Shown one piece after another: positions 1 to 10,891 of a stretch of 64,000 nt of DNA. The notes under the pieces are model-generated. The model was not told the origin of the DNA and searched no databases. It saw only the letters and a program-made list of their open reading frames with translations. The position numbers and the translations under genes are program-made. This stretch comes from Skeletonema tropicum (lineage: Eukaryota; Bacillariophyta; Thalassiosirophyceae; Thalassiosirales; Thalassiosiraceae): contig CM074127.1 of assembly GCA_037178625.1 (NCBI GenBank), forward strand, positions 4,836,001-4,900,000, given 5' to 3'. Within the stretch, counting starts at the first letter, position 1. Each line of letters opens with the position of its first letter.

Positions 1-1583
1 GATAATAATGTTTGCATTGCAAATAGTGAGTAGCCCACTGCATAATAAGCGTCATCAACATTTGTGAAATCTTCATTTTTTGTGCATGTGGCATTTGGCC
101 CTACACCTATGGACCGAGCATCAGATTTGGTACATATACATGTACCATCAACATGACATGTCCCTATCCCTTTCACTTCACATTGACTCTTATGGAGACA
201 GTCTTTCTCCTCCCACGTTGGCATTGGATAAATGATTGAAGATCCATCAGCGGCTTTCTCTGGAGGATAAACTACTACTGCTTCACTGCTATCCGGTCCA
301 TCTATAAATTGGAGCATAACGCTGTCACCAGCAGCTTGCCCATTGTTATCGAAGGTCAAGTTTGATTTCACTGTTGGAAAGTAGGCATTTGCTATAAATT
401 CACGAAGGATATCATCGTCCATTGTGCCAGTCCGTTCGATTGCCTGAACCACGACACTAATCGAGGCTGATGCTGCGGCGGATTGATATGCTGCTGCACG
501 GTATGAACGCTTGCCAAACGTAGTATTGAATTCGGAGACAGACCATCCTGTCACTTCATCTTTACCTTTCATCGTTGGATGCTTCAGCACATTCGTATGA
601 AGTTTCAGATTGAGAGAGAATATGTGAGAGATCGAATCTATCAAGTAATATATGTTGTGTTGTTTCAGCACACTCACCCAGTCAGTACCAGCCATCATAT
701 ACGCAACATCCATTCCCACATCAGCTCTCACTTGGTCTGTGCAAGTCGCAAAGAGCTGCGATTTTGGACTGAAGTTGTTGCTTCGCATTGACTTGACCCA
801 ATTGCCACAAAAACTTCCATATCCACAAGCTACGCTAATATCGACATCTGGAGCAAAGGTGGTGAGATTCTTTACAAATGGATCTAAATCTTCCGGTGAA
901 GGTTTTTTGCCTGCAGCTTCATTCATCACCAATTTTAGACCATTTTTTTCAGCGAGTTCTGGTACATGGCATGGACTCTCTTCCTCATGCACAACGGAAA
1001 TAGTCTCGGCGCCTTCCTCAGCCAACGCTCTGATAGCAGCCTCCAACTTTTGGTTTGAAGGACCAAGCGTACCAAACACATATTCATTCCCTTCAAATAC
1101 TGGTGTTTGAGTCGAACCGGCAGCGACGAATACACGTTTGGCACCATTCACAATTGGAGACATATTTTTCGTCAAACCTGATGAGTACGGCCCCAACAAA
1201 AACCCTGTTTTATTTGTGCTAATGAGGGATTCAGCAATTTTTTTCACCATTTCCTTTGATGAATTATCTCCATATGTAGCTAATGCCACACTATACCGCT
1301 TGTTTCCGACAGCAACACCGCATCGAGGAGGTGAATTGATCTTATCGATTGTCATTTCGTATGCAACTTGTTGCAAATGCGCGACGCCGTACTTGCTGTC
1401 ATCTTCATTGATTGATAGAGGTTGACTGAAGACGATCACACCGTCAAAATTGCATGCAGGTTCAGGTTCAGATGCAGGTTCGGATGCAGGCTTTGACGTC
1501 GTTGTTGTGTTGATTTGCACAACATAAGATGAGAGGCCCGATAGATCATCGGTACCACGGACATTCACTTGGACCGAAGACAT
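1..1583 (-). CDS. Receptor-type ligand-binding protein (periplasmic-binding-protein type 1 fold), 3' end cut by window edge
   Basis: The minus-strand frame from the ATG at 1583 stays open to base 1, so the C-terminus lies outside the window. The protein resembles ANF-receptor/leucine-binding type domains: an early strand reading GVIVFSQPLS, then FLLGPYSSGLT and VFVAAGSTQTPVFEGNEYVF, later ISVVHEEES and YRAAAYQSAAASASISVVV. A Cys-rich stretch (DCLHKSQCEVKG, TCHVDGTCIC) follows, EGF-like in spacing. Several N-x-S/T sites suggest an extracellular or lumenal domain. A 96-base segment at 677-582 starts GTGAGT, ends AG and translates to unrelated sequence in the middle of the domain; I read it as an in-frame intron. 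No signal peptide is visible after the first ATG and an in-frame TAA lies just upstream, so a 5' exon may be missing. In diatoms such domains are often fused to membrane or cyclase modules; none is visible here. Confidence 0.72.
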   Translation of the reverse strand, partial: MSSVQVNVRGTDDLSGLSSYVVQINTTTTSKPASEPASEPEPACNFDGVIVFSQPLSINEDDSKYGVAHLQQVAYEMTIDKINSPPRCGVAVGNKRYSVALATYGDNSSKEMVKKIAESLISTNKTGFLLGPYSSGLTKNMSPIVNGAKRVFVAAGSTQTPVFEGNEYVFGTLGPSNQKLEAAIRALAEEGAETISVVHEEESPCHVPELAEKNGLKLVMNEAAGKKPSPEDLDPFVKNLTTFAPDVDISVACGYGSFCGNWVKSMRSNNFSPKSQLFATCTDQVRADVGMDVAYMMAGTDWVSVLKQHNIYYLIDSISHIFSLNLKLHTNVLKHPTMKGKDEVTGWSVSEFNTTFGKRSYRAAAYQSAAASASISVVVQAIERTGTMDDDILREFIANAYFPTVKSNLTFDNNGQAAGDSVMLQFIDGPDSSEAVVVYPPEKAADGSSIIYPMPTWEEKDCLHKSQCEVKGIGTCHVDGTCICTKSDARSIGVGPNATCTKNEDFTNVDDAYYAVGYSLFAMQTLL

Positions 1584-4500
1584 GCTATTTTATTGATGGC
1601 AGAGCATCCACTGGCGAAAACAAAATCGCGCTGACGCCGCTCTAGAGAGAGGGAGATTCACGATGTCTTAATATGTCTTCTTTGTGCACCTCCCTACCAC
1701 CGTTGTGTTCAGAGGGTCGTGATGTGCTTGTTTTATCATTAGAAGATAAAAAAGGTAATATAGTAGCTCTCTCTGTCTCTCTAGATCTCTAGAGATAGAG
1801 AGATAGCGAGAGCGAGGCTCTCTCTCACACTTCTCACGGCACGCAGATCGTTCTGGCCGAGGTTGGGAAAATCGTTCGGCCGAGATTCGGCTACGTGATT
1901 TAACATAGGAATCAAGCACATATTTAAGATGACATCTTAAATATCTCCAGTTTGTGTATCCTCCTTGTAGGTAAGAGTACGAGTATTCGTACTCTCACAC
2001 CAAAATTTTTGAACCTAAAGTTCTCCTAAAAGAAGCCACTTTCACACCTTTTAAGCATAACCATCGTGTTCAGCACACCCGATTTAGTCTTACAGCATAC
2101 TTTAACTACTTTATTCCACCATAAACTTTAGAGATACGACCGTTGCAAACTGCACCATCCGATCACTCAAAAAATGTCATCGTACTCTCACACACCATAC
2201 TTTGTACCATTGTATCTTCATAACTACTCAATTCTAGGAGGCCCACAGTGGCTCCCCGTGACGGTAATATCATGGAATCGCGAACCGTTGTGGTGCGGGT
2301 GTCAGAATCGGCCGGTGTGGTGTGCACCGTCTCCATACATAATGTCGTTGTGATGATGCGTCTTTCATCAACACGTGATGATGGATATATTCAATAACTA
2401 CTCGACAAATCAACCGATTCAAATAAAACCAAAAGGTAGACTGCTTCATATGATGCTGCTGATGGGATTACTGTGGGTGGATCGGTCCTAATTGGTGACG
2501 GGGTGGCCACAGAAGATGCCATGGTTGTTGTGTCGACATGATTTTTTGATGAGTTTTTTGAATTTTTTGCAATCCGTTACCCAACAATTCACCATCATGA
2601 CGATGAATAGGCTGACATAGGAGGCGATTCCGACGACGATCTTTCGCACAATGCTTACAACAATCCCGTTGTACATGGAGATGTCCTTGGTATCGCTTAT
2701 CTCCCCATCGGGCCCTCTCCTACACCGCATTTTAGTGGCAGTTGCGCCCGTCATCGGTCCAAACTATTAATGTTGACGACGTAATTGATGGAGTAAATCA
2801 CCAAACGGCAGACGAAAGAGAAGTTGGAGCGTCATATAACGTCAAATGGAAGGTGTGTGTGCGAGGTCGTAAGGTGTGGCGCTCTGATTCGAATGAAATA
2901 AAGGAATATGTGTCAGATGTGAGATTTTGGATAAAAATTATGTCAGCATCTGCAATGGTCGATTGATGCGCAACACCTTCTTCTACTCCGCACCACCCAC
3001 CAAATATGTTAGGGCATAATGTTGGCAACAGCTTCTATTCGTTTTTGTGCTATTATCAATGTTTATTGTCCACCTTTATCTAATTCATTGCCACCGGAGC
3101 ACACAAAATGAGGTAAAAAAATTCGGGTAGGTTTACATAGATGCACATAGTGAGCAGAATACTAGTGCTATTAACATAAATGGGGCATCAAATGAAAGCT
3201 CACGACATGCCTAACAAGATTGTCTAGGTGTATTATGTCATTATTGCCACAGAAGTAGCTGTAGTAGTAGCACAAAGATGGCCATTTTGAGAGTACGAAC
3301 ATTCGTACTCTTGGTCTGTCCTACAAGGAGCATAGTGGGTACTGAAGTCTGAAGTGACACATGACCAGCCCACCTCAGCCCTCTCCAAGCATGCGCCGGC
3401 CGGCGCGGCCCGCCCCGGCCACCGCACTTCCTCAAATCTCACGCCATATTTGTACAAGTTTAGAGAGCGCTCCATCTCATAGGGTAAAAACAATGACAGA
3501 AGAGTGACAGATGGTGTCAAATCTTGACCCAACTAAAGCTCTTGCTAGAATCTAATTCATTTGTTACCACACTTGGTCGTTTGTTAACTTGCGTTTACTT
3601 AAGAATTCGAATTGTAACTTCTCTGCCCCTCATACGTGTCGTATCTAATCTTAAAGATACATATCTCAATGTCGTACCAGCAAGTACTAGAATCTATCCA
3701 AGCTCCCGTTTGTCATCCCCCTATGATTCGACGTCCTTACTCTTACATCTCCAATAATCCATCATGTTCCTTTCCCAAAATAGATCGTCTTGTAATCATA
3801 TGGATAAAATTCCCTCCCAACGAATGATACTCTCATACATTCAGATGTAGCTGTGGCAATCACGAATGCGGTAGGCCAGTATGGAGTGTCCTACGCTGGT
3901 CTCAAAACTGGGCTGTATCTTACTAGCCACGAGTGACTCAATATATTGCTGAGCAAGATTGGCGTGTCTTGTTGCAGTAGTCCAAGAATAGCACTAGCAC
4001 ATTCCGCCATTGTCGCGTGTCCTACAATCACCTCTGAGCTTCCACTCTGAATGTTATCATATCCATCTGCAATCAACGATGTCTTGCTGCAATTGCGTGT
4101 TCTTAAAACAATCAGTTGCGATAGGCGCGATCGACTCTGTGTCCTAAGCCCATGGAACAGTTGCTTCCAGTTTCAGCTGACTCACCGTATCCAATTAAGT
4201 GTTGCTGCGTGGATCTCCACGTGTGTGTATCCTACAAAGCTTGTGTGCATTGTCCCCCATAGTAACAGTCGTGTCACGCTGATGTACGTCTGCGTAGGAT
4301 CATACTCATACCAAACACTGATTCTCCTCTAAGAAGCGGTTGTCACGTCCTTGGCATACCTTTCATTCAATCGCGCTCCAATCAAGTTGTGAAAATCATC
4401 CCGCTCAACATCAACAAGCTCCTGAACCATCGCGTCGCCAATACGATACCAATTAGCTTTGACTTTAATCGGCAGATCTTCCATTCACTTTGAAGTTGTC

Positions 4501-4700
4501 CACCGTTTTCCACGTCAACGTCAACGCTTCCATACAAACCTCATTAAAACTATTGTTGATGACGTATCGTAGTTCTCCGTTGTCGATGTCACCATCACCA
4601 CAAGAAATTCTGGATCATCACAAATCGACCATACTTATGTCCAGTGGCTAAAGCTTCTGAATGACTTTCTTTCTTCTTGACAGGAATTTCGATCGAAATG
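1584..4700. other. Gene-poor region, no convincing gene
   Basis: Only short, unconserved ORFs are present. An 88-codon minus-strand frame at 2488-2754 has one hydrophobic stretch (IVVGIASYVSLFIVMMV) but no family resemblance. GA/CT-rich tracts lie at about 1755-1835. A perfect 12-base-arm palindrome centres on 1932 (1920-1944). Inverted copies of a hairpin-bearing sequence bracket 1963-3322 (separate entry). I see nothing else from 3330 to 4700. Confidence 0.5.
1963..3322. repeat. Pair of inverted, hairpin-bearing repeats, possible transposon ends
   Basis: At 1974-1995 a 9-base arm (AGAGTACGA) is followed after 4 bases by its complement. At 3290-3311 a 10-base arm (AGAGTACGAA) is followed after 2 bases by its complement. 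Both hairpins are flanked on the outer side by TCCTTGTAGG (left, plus strand) or its reverse complement (right). The two sites are therefore inverted copies of one another, about 1.3 kb apart. The interior has no recognisable transposase. No target duplication could be fixed, so the boundaries are approximate. Confidence 0.4.
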
Positions 4701-4906
4701 ACGGGTACCAGGGCTTTGCACCCGAGGGAAAATCCCGTCGGGTACGGGTACGGGTATGGGTATCCCTGGAAAAGGGGCATCGGGTATGGGTATCGGGTAT
4801 ATACCCGATACCCGAGTCAAAATACTCGGGTATCGGGTATTGGGTATGGGTATTTGTTTTAGCGACCATGGTACGGTCGAGACCTTAGAGAAAAACAAGC
4901 CTCATT

Positions 4907-5419
4907 TTGCAGGGTTCATTTTCTAATGCGACTATGCTGGCTCAGCAGATCCCTCTGTCCCCTTCCTCGTACAATGAGGGAGATTCCCAGCTGTTAGACA
5001 CCCGAAGTAGGGTGGCGATGCTGTTGTGGCTAGCGAGTACCAACAGGCCTGTACCACCTGCAGTACGGGCAGTCCAATCGAGGCGGCGTCAACGCCCAAC
5101 ACAGAGCAATGAGAGGAGCCGAAATGGCCAATCTAAGATCAAACCTCTTCCAGCAAAGAAAGCTTCTGCCGCAGTTAAGCACTCAAAAGGCAAGGAGCGC
5201 GCAAAGCGACCGTCGCAACAACAAGCGAATTATCCCGGGAGGTCCCAAAACTCGGGGGAAAATCTTGGTCACAGACCCCACGCCATTGCAACAGACACAT
5301 TCACTATTGAACAAGAAACGCAATGCAGAGTCCGTAGTTTTTGGGGAGGCCACATTGTTAGCTACCACTCAACGCCATGCTCCGCCGAAGAGGAAGAAAC
5401 GGAAACAGCACCACCCTGA
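4907..5419 (+). CDS. Uncharacterised basic ORF inside the hAT-like element
   Basis: This is a 170-codon frame starting at an ATG-proximal position. It is rich in Ser, Arg, Lys and Gln (for example RSRRRQRPTQSNERSRNG-type composition) and has no visible domain, membrane segment or catalytic motif. A second frame overlaps it over most of its length (5109-5423). Codon use is not clearly biased. It may be a captured host fragment or non-coding. I would not call it a gene without transcript support. Confidence 0.2.
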   Translation: MQGSFSNATMLAQQIPLSPSSYNEGDSQLLDTRSRVAMLLWLASTNRPVPPAVRAVQSRRRQRPTQSNERSRNGQSKIKPLPAKKASAAVKHSKGKERAKRPSQQQANYPGRSQNSGENLGHRPHAIATDTFTIEQETQCRVRSFWGGHIVSYHSTPCSAEEEETETAPP

Positions 5420-5639
5420 CTGAAAGAATTGAGTCCCAACTATGTGTCGCAGGAGCACTCTCACCTGGTTACAGACGCTTCGGCGTTTAAGAGGAGTCCT
5501 TGACTCCTACGGGAAGTTTCCCGTCTTGCTGTCTGGAAAGCCATTCGGCAATAGAAAAGACCGTACAGTTGTACCGAAGTAGGTCCCTTTTAGTATCATA
5601 GATATCTAATCTGATTAACTTTGTATTTATTTATTTGTG

Positions 5640-5785
5640 ACGGACCTGGACAGACCAAAATCTAAGAAAATGAGCTCTGTTGTGAAGTTGGAAACCTCCA
5701 AAAAAATTGGCCGATTTGGAGGAGGTTTCTCCTTCACAACAGGGCTCACATTTCAGAACGAAGTACAGATAGGTCGAAAAGCGGG
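5640..5785. repeat. Long imperfect hairpin inside the hAT-like element
   Basis: The arms 5672-5699 and 5718-5747 are near-perfect reverse complements (GAGCTCTGTTGTGAAG against CTTCACAACAGGGCTC), with an A-rich loop. Weaker pairing continues outward to about 5640 and 5785. It could be a nested foldback/MITE remnant or a structured RNA. Confidence 0.55.
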
Positions 5786-6147
5786 CCTATTTTTCGAGGT
5801 TGTCTGTACGTCATCGTTTGAGGTAAAATTTATCCAAAGACTCCCAGCTATCAAAAATGAACCCTGTAAATGAAGCTGAAAATCTCTTGCCTCTCTCGAA
5901 GTTTCAGCACCCTACATACACTAAAGTACATAATCATGGATACCACCTACACAGAATCACTTGTTTCGCCCCCTCCCATCATCCCAAACGATCCTCCCTG
6001 GTGCTGAGCAGAGTTAGCCGAGACCTGTAGTGTGCCGAGGGGGGACTTTTTACGGGTATCGGGTATCGGGTTTTTACCCGTACCCGAGCCAAAAACCTCG
6101 GGTATCGGGTATGGGTGCGAACTCGGGTGCAAAGCCCTGACGGGTAC

Positions 6148-8137
6148 AGTGAACCTCCGCGAACTAAACCCCCCTCTCGGCTTAGACCCGCCTCTAGAAA
6201 ATTTTTAGACCCCCCTCCCGGTTTCTTCTAGTAGTTACTTGGGAATTAGTATGTGACTATTCCGAAAGTCAGACCCCCCTAGTCTGTAAAAGCTACCATT
6301 CTAAAACTAGTATGTACCTTAATATACGAGTCTGTACCTAAAGATGTGCTGAATTTTCTATCTGCTCGTTCTGGACGAGTTCTTGTCCGATTCGAGTGAA
6401 ACCAAGACAGAGGGAGTTAGCAATGGTGTTGTAGGAGAGGTCTGCATAAGTACTTGGTTCGGACCACAGAATCGTTTAGTAGACCATTGAGGTACACACC
6501 TATGGTGAAAAGATTCGCTGAAACTGAAATATCCTCACTTTTGAGATTTATCTCTCTCTGTCTCTAGAGAGAGAGTGAGTTCCAGGATGAGATTGACTAC
6601 TCAATCTCCAATCTCATCCATCGCAGAAGCCGTTATCGCGTGTTTTTGTCGCGGTAAGAAATGGCGGGAGGTTTGGACTGGGCTGACCGACTCTCAGATT
6701 CCTGTCCGTGCTCAGTTTTGTTAATTCCCGCAAAGCTGCTACCGGCAGCTGCTGCTGAGGCTGCGTCTGCGGCTGCGAGACTCTTGACCTTTTGTTTTCA
6801 TGTGGCATTGCTGTCCCTGTCCCTCTATCTCTATTCTCATTGGAGGGGAGGCCTTTTTCGCCTTTGCTTTTGTGTCGGTAGTTCGTCATCGGTATGTATG
6901 TTTGCTAGAGATTCATCAGCATGTAATGCAACGCCATAGTTACAACAAGGCGTTCGATGCTGTTGTGATGCGAATGGAGAATGGAAAGCTGGTTGAGGAG
7001 CGAGGGTCCAAAGTCCAAATGTTTGCTTCCACCAATTCCACGATTTACTCCCACAATTTTGCTGATCCCCACCCCAAAATATCAGCCTACTAGCCTAAAC
7101 ATTTACTCCTCCTGGATCCTCCTTATTGATTAATTTGCAGCTGAAACTTCGAGTTACCCCCCAAATCTCAGACTAGCCAAAATTCTATTCCTTTCGGGGC
7201 ACGGTCCGGCCAACTCTCGTGTGGACGACGATTTGGGCACTCAAACTGTCCTCGTAGAAAAACCCAGGTACTACTAATTCCTATCGTAGAGCGCACATAG
7301 CCTCAGCTGAAAAAGTACGGACCCTAAATGGGCAACCCCCAGGACTTCTGTACTCTCCATGCCTTTGGTGAGTGGGAAACCGTGGGGGTTGCCAGCTTTG
7401 GGCCAGTACTTCGACATTAATAGCGTACATATTTTCTAGCGATAGATGATTCGGTCTCCTTTGTGTCAAAACGAAAATGTGAGCGAGACCGTTGTGACAG
7501 TACAGATTTTTTTCTACGTAGGAATCAGATATCGATGCGAACCCCCAAAAACTCCAAAATGTAAGGCTGGCCGGACCGTGGGGGTATTAGTTCATGGAAT
7601 TGGATACCGCAAAAGGTGCGAATCGAGGCTTTTAGACATGTATGTACCTAGCCACTAAAGAACAAGAAAAATTGGAAAAAGCCCCCCAAAAACTCACTCT
7701 AGAGGGATATCCACAACACGAGGGATATAAAATCTATATAATTGTATTACATGTGCGTCGCCTATACAAGATGCATTTTTTCTAAAAGCATGACAAGAAA
7801 TGTCTTCATCTGGTAGAAATTGTTATAGCTCATGTCTGAACGCCTATGTTTACAAGATGCGTACTTTCTAAAAGAAGGCTGAGAACTCAGTTTACCTTGG
7901 GGAGAAGCGTTTCAGCGATGAGGTGATCCCGAATTGAGGTTCAAAGAAGTTCTCAGGCCTTCTATCTTCAAAAACAATTCTTGCACTTTCGGCAGGACGG
8001 ATGTGCTGCTGGAGGCTGCTGGAACCTGGGGACGGAACACGCAACACCATGTCGCCACACAAGATTGCTGCGCGACCTGGCATTGGTTTGTACTCCACGC
8101 ACACTCAACTGAAAAACACCGAATAAAACAGAGGAAA
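6148..8137. other. Gene-poor region with small repeats
   Basis: C-rich tracts (AGACCCCCCT-like) recur at about 6160-6290. A GA/CT-rich inverted tract lies at 6550-6580. Overlapping short frames at 6614-6939 occur on both strands; the minus one is Gln/Pro/Arg-rich and could be a decayed exon, but nothing supports it. A 381-bp inverted-repeat unit lies at 7200-7580 (separate entry). Two degenerate direct copies of an ACAAGATGC...CTAAAAG segment lie near 7768 and 7854. I see no real gene. Confidence 0.45.
7200..7580. repeat. MITE-like inverted-repeat unit, 381 bp
   Basis: CACGGTCCGGCCA at 7200-7212 is repeated as its exact reverse complement at 7568-7580. GGGG lies immediately outside both ends, which could be a short target duplication. 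Inside, an 11-base arm pair (GGCAACCCCCA at 7331, complement at 7383) adds a second foldback. No coding content is present. Confidence 0.4.
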
Positions 8138-8232
8138 TGTAGCAGCGATGCGGATTGCATGGTGATCAGACAAACACACTGAGTTAGTTTAGGCTACGAT
8201 TTTGGTTTGTTTGTGGAGACATGACAGACCGC
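8138..8232. repeat. Upstream copy of a 95-bp direct repeat (duplicated 5' end of the bestrophin gene)
   Basis: This segment matches 8951-9045 with one visible mismatch (T/C near 8180 against 8993). The downstream copy covers the sequence just before, and the first 12 bases of, the bestrophin coding region (ATG at 9034). The upstream copy therefore also carries an ATG (8221), whose frame closes after about 30 codons. Confidence 0.85.
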
Positions 8233-8950
8233 ATCATCATCCCCCATCTTTGCTGTCAACTGAGGAGTCAAGGTTGGAATACCTTGCGGATAATCGAAGG
8301 AGATGCAAAGAACTATGATAGGACATGAAATGGGAATAAGTCCGTTGAATTGCTGTCAATACATCTGCATAAAGAATGCTCCTCAGAAATAATAAAATGT
8401 TCGACAGGGAATAAAATGTTGTGTGCCATGTGGAATGTCCCCCACTTTCGATAGCAGTGCTCCGTCCACTGGTAATCGAATAAAAATAAAATAAAAATTT
8501 TATACCTTGGCCGTTGATCAGACGCCAAGGAACCAATTATGGATCCAATCGACAATTGGTAGGAGTGGTTGTTGTTGGTGAGAAATCTTCACTTGTGTCG
8601 AGCGATAATGAGGTTGTCGGAAGCAGTGGCTCATATCCCCCATCTGATATTATCGGTGCGTATTAAACTGTCGAGCAATGGCGGGTCTCCAAACGCCATG
8701 CAGGAGGAGTAAAATAAGGTGACGACGTGTCATGTCGGAGGGTTAGTCCGGCGATGGGACTCCTGTGTAGGAATGGCGGAGAAACAACGATGACGTTGTG
8801 AAAATATCTCGGATGCGTTAGCAGTCGACTGCAGAGGAAGTGGCTCGGATCCAACTGCTGCTGACTTCCCCCATACGTGAATACATGAAGGGCTATGGAC
8901 CGCACGTCTAGCGGAGCGGCTGGTCCAAGCCCGTAGTGGGCTCATGAACC
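8233..8950. other. Spacer between the two 95-bp repeats
   Basis: These 718 bases have no supported gene; short frames overlap on both strands. It is either duplicated-then-diverged upstream sequence or an insertion that separated the two copies. A single TGACGT lies at 8791. Confidence 0.4.
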
Positions 8951-9045
8951 TGTAGCAGCGATGCGGATTGCATGGTGATCAGACAAACACACCGAGTTAG
9001 TTTAGGCTACGATTTTGGTTTGTTTGTGGAGACATGACAGACCGC
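8951..9045. repeat. Downstream copy of the 95-bp direct repeat, spanning the bestrophin start
   Basis: See the copy at 8138-8232. This copy includes the proximal upstream sequence and start codon of the intact downstream gene. Confidence 0.85.
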
Positions 9046-10734
9046 GCATCATCAGGAAAGTTATTGCACATTCTTCACAATACCGTCACCATGACAACCG
9101 ATTCTCCACAAGACCCTGCTACTGCTGGAAACGGCGTTGCTGCTCGAGTGGTCAGCTTCCGGGATGACGACCACGCGGAGAATCCTCCACCTACCCGCCA
9201 CCAACGCCAACACCAACGCCGTCGCCGGCCCTCACTCGCCCACGCCCTTGGCTTAGATTGGAGACATCAGAGAGAATTGACAGTATCTGAGCGGTATCAA
9301 GAACCGTCCAATCTTCGAGTTGCGGAAGTAGATGATGAGCATGGCAAGAGAGAGTTCTTTTTTACTCTTCTATTGCAAAGGTGCGTTTCTTAATATGATT
9401 GTATATACATATTTGGGGCTCAGTAACATCATGATGTTTGTATGTTCACGGAGAGGTTGAGTTTTTCAATGAGCCACAGCCTTTCACTCTCCATTCCTCA
9501 TTATTTTATCTCATGTTTTTGTGCAAAAATTTTTGATTCATACACAGCGTTGAAGAAGAGTTACCTCTGTTTGTCGGAACCATCCTTTTTCTTGTTGTAT
9601 GGTCAGTTATTTGTGCCTTTCTTGCGCAGATGTTGAGGGATCAGGAAGATGCAGACCCGCACGGCGTCGCGGCACGATGGTTGGAAGATATTGAAGAATG
9701 TAAGAGTGCCGTATCGATCATTGGTACGCTCTTTGTTTTTACTCTTGTGTTCCGTTTTAATGCTTGTTACGACAGGTGAGTTTGACATATATACTATACA
9801 AGTTTCTGCTGGTCTTGAGCGCAATGTGTCACTAGTCTTCCTCACATGACTCATTTGATTGTTTGTGCTTTATGACAGATGGTGGGAGTCTCGCATCTTT
9901 TGGGTAAGTTGTTCACTCTATTATAGTCAGGTTTAGTCATTGCATTACATGCGTATTCTTGTTACTAAGTCTCCCTTTCTTTGTCTATAGGGTGATATCA
10001 TATCAAAAAGTATTGATCTTGGAATTATGAACCGCCGATGGTTCAATCATAAAGAATTGCAAAACCAAATTAGTCGTTTGATTGTAGTTTACAGCTACGC
10101 ATGCAAAGCTCTGTTACGTGGAATATCTTTGAATGAAGAGGGTGGGGATGGGTCAAAACTTGTGGAGAGAGGGCTGCTGTCACAGCATGAGCTTGATCTA
10201 ATGGATGGCAGTCCGAGTTGGCAGCCATACTTCGTGCTAGAAGCGATGCGAGCAATTGTTGTCCAGCTCTATGGTATTCCTGACATGAAAGGGTTTCAGC
10301 CAGGCACTGGCAAACTCCAGGCTCAAATATTCCGAAATTTCGACAACAACTTGAAAGATTTGAACACGCTCATCGGGAACTGTGTCCGTGTCCGTGCTAG
10401 TGGTTTACCTGCGAGCTACGATGCAATCACAATGACTAGTTTCGTAACATTCTTCTTACTTGCAAGTGTTGTTTGGTCTGCGGCAATTGGCTGGATGACC
10501 CCCATCATCGTTTTCTTCGCATCCGTGATCATCATGTTTCTCGTTTTAATGGGATCAAAGCTTGTAGATCCCTTTGGTCTAGATAAGGTCGACATTCCCT
10601 TAGAGTCCTTTTGTCTTCAAATTGAAGCGCAACTGCGAGCAATTGACGAGAGACACGAAACAATCATGGAGGTAACGTCTGAATCTGGGCGTTCTGGTCT
10701 CAGGAGGCGTAGTTACCTGAAAACGAAAGAATAG
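9034..10734 (+). CDS. Bestrophin-type anion channel
   Basis: Four exons join in frame: 9034-9380, 9548-9775, 9879-9903 (25 bases) and 9991-10734, giving 447 residues. The join rebuilds the bestrophin signature: FVFTLVFRFNACYDR from exon 2, WWESRIFW from the micro-exon, GDIISKSIDLG from exon 4. Hydrophobic segments lie in exon 2 (LFVGTILFLVVWSVICAF, then IIGTLFVFTLVF) and late in exon 4 (FVTFFLLASVVWSAAIGW, IIVFFASVIIMFLVLMG). The family forms pentameric chloride/bicarbonate channels; algal members supply bicarbonate to thylakoids, but no plastid peptide is visible here. Exon 1 is hydrophilic and low in complexity. The Arg-rich C-tail follows the family core. The first ATG lies inside a 95-bp duplication; an alternative start is the Met at 9091 (MTTDSPQDP). 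Confidence 0.9.
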
Positions 10735-10891
10735 CTTTTTTGTGATACATATTTACATGAAATTTAGGTTTGCGTGTCATAGATGTGTAGATGAAAAGTG
10801 GCAAGAGAGACATGCTTTCTTGGTTACCCTAACAATATTAATAGCAATCAACTTGCCACCTAGACTGCAACCTTTGCTACAGTTCAGGTTA

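Larger units (their letters stand above)
4709..6139. mobile_element. Non-autonomous hAT-like DNA transposon, 1431 bp
   Basis: Both ends carry a perfect 18-base terminal inverted repeat, CAGGGCTTTGCACCCGAG. The element is flanked by identical 8-bp copies of ACGGGTAC at 4701-4708 and 6140-6147. An 8-bp target duplication plus CAGGG-type ends is the hallmark of the hAT superfamily. The subterminal regions (about 4737-4860 and 6050-6120) are packed with GGGTAT/CGGGTA hexamers in both orientations, like the clustered transposase-binding repeats of hAT elements. The interior has no transposase; its longest frame is a 170-codon basic, Gln/Arg-rich ORF (4907-5419) of no known family. A long imperfect hairpin (5640-5785) and a segment shared with 34938-35004 are also inside. 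Confidence 0.85.

Noticed and set aside
2488..2754. 88-codon minus-strand ORF with one hydrophobic stretch
   Set aside because: No family resemblance or codon bias, and it lies inside a probable repeat pair.
6614..6939. Overlapping ORFs on both strands
   Set aside because: Composition is explained by low-complexity CTG/GCT-rich DNA; neither strand shows a domain.
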